In this document: piece by piece, positions 6,898 to 7,132 of the stretch
Position numbering within the stretch: position 1 is the stretch's first letter
How the letters are laid out: every line of letters begins with the position of its first letter
From: Desulfobacteraceae bacterium
GTDB taxonomy: Bacteria > Desulfobacterota > Desulfobacteria > Desulfobacterales > UBA11574
NCBI GenBank assembly: GCA_002868985.1
Contig: PKTV01000176.1
Coordinates: forward strand, 1-7,132
Direction of reading: 5' to 3'
Length of the DNA stretch: 7,132 nt
Translations under genes and position numbers: made by a program
Notes under the pieces: generated by a model
The model's database searches: none
The model's input: the letters and a program-made list of their open reading frames with translations, nothing else
Told to the model about the DNA's origin: nothing

Positions 6898-6955
6898 ATG
6901 GAAAAAGTTTTGTTAAAAAAAACAAAATTCAAATTTAAATAAATAAGAGAAGAAT

Positions 6956-7132
6956 TTGAAATTTCTATTTTTGGAACCATTTTTTGGCGGATCACATAAA
7001 GATTTTGCTCGAGGTCTGGTTTCACACTCTAAATACAAGATCGATCTCGTTACGCTCCCTGCCCGTTTTTGGAAATGGCGGATGCGAGGCGCAGCCTTAT
7101 ACTTTGTAAAAAAAATTCCCCCTCTTAAAAGC
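6956..7132 (+). CDS. tRNA-queuosine alpha-mannosyltransferase-like protein (DUF3524/QTMAN), N-terminal fragment
   Basis: The frame is open from TTG 6956 to the window end (59 codons, 3' truncated). It reads FLEPFFGGSHKDFARGL, then KIDLVTLPARFWKWRMRGAAL, which is the signature beginning of the DUF3524 family: the hydrophobic first strand, the GGSHKDF nucleotide-sugar-site loop, and the LPARFWKWRMRGAA segment. These are GT4-type glycosyltransferases related to the animal enzyme (GTDC1/QTMAN) that mannosylates queuosine in tRNA-Asp. The bacterial substrate is inferred by family only. An in-frame TAA at 6944-6946 is followed by GAG AAG AAT and then TTG, so TTG 6956 is the first usable start; a purine-rich AAGAGAAG lies just upstream as a weak ribosome-binding site. 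It is probably a separate transcription unit, unrelated to secretion. Confidence 0.85.
   Translation, partial: MKFLFLEPFFGGSHKDFARGLVSHSKYKIDLVTLPARFWKWRMRGAALYFVKKIPPLKS

Larger units (their letters stand above)
6751..6955 (+). other. Intergenic region between the T2SS operon and the QTMAN-like gene
   Basis: After the TPR stop this gap holds a weak CCGG-AAAAG-CCGG hairpin (6759-6771), without a T-run, then the composite inverted repeat at 6783-6897. An AT-only stretch follows, including TTTTGTT/AACAAAA arms (6908-6914 with 6921-6927). No small open frame with a plausible start and ribosome-binding site is visible. No canonical operon terminator is seen; the large inverted repeat may serve that purpose. 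A poor promoter-like pair (TTGTTA at 6910, TTTAAA at 6934) could drive the next gene but would leave almost no leader. Confidence 0.5.

Noticed and set aside
6910..6939. Promoter-like pair TTGTTA / TTTAAA ahead of the QTMAN-like gene
   Set aside because: The stretch is almost pure A/T, where such matches arise by chance, and the implied start of transcription would leave only about ten bases before the TTG codon.
6928..6960. Hairpin TTCAAATT / AATTTGAA covering the TTG start of the QTMAN-like gene
   Set aside because: Eight A/T-dominated pairs across a 17-base loop would be unstable, and low-complexity sequence makes chance complementarity likely.

Overview
The window carries the downstream end of a type II secretion system (T2SS) operon from what looks like a sulfate-reducing deltaproteobacterium (Desulfobacterota, most likely Desulfobacterales). 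The reasons are the moderately AT-rich coding sequence, a GspN of the deltaproteobacterial type directly before gspC, and a degenerate 'TTTGCCAC...GTGGCAAA' intergenic inverted repeat of a kind I associate with this group. The taxonomic call is inference; no rRNA or other marker gene is present.

Layout, all on the + strand: the 3' end of gspN (1-407); gspC (463-1302); a 268-base spacer containing a terminator-like hairpin; gspD, the secretin (1571-3565, 664 aa; a TTG-initiated extension from 1463 is possible but unlikely); gspE, the secretion ATPase (about 3616-5376, possibly from TTG 3589); a short exported YidD-family protein (5380-5772); an exported TPR protein with a hydrophobic C-terminal module (5782-6750); a 205-base gap holding a nested palindromic repeat; and the first 59 codons of a queuosine-tRNA mannosyltransferase-like (DUF3524/QTMAN) gene that starts at TTG 6956 and runs off the window.

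How the genes fit together: GspC bridges the inner-membrane platform to the GspD secretin channel in the outer membrane. GspE is the cytoplasmic ATPase that drives pseudopilus assembly. GspN is an accessory envelope protein. The platform protein, pseudopilins and gspL/gspM are not in this window and presumably lie upstream. The two genes after gspE are packed tightly behind it (3 and 9 bases between frames), so they are probably co-transcribed with the T2SS. They are the least understood part of the window: a YidD-like domain that carries an export signal instead of staying cytoplasmic, next to a periplasmic or envelope TPR protein. This pair is the best candidate here for an undescribed accessory function. 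The remaining content is orthodox, and I see no CRISPR array, transposase, phage gene, tRNA or rRNA.
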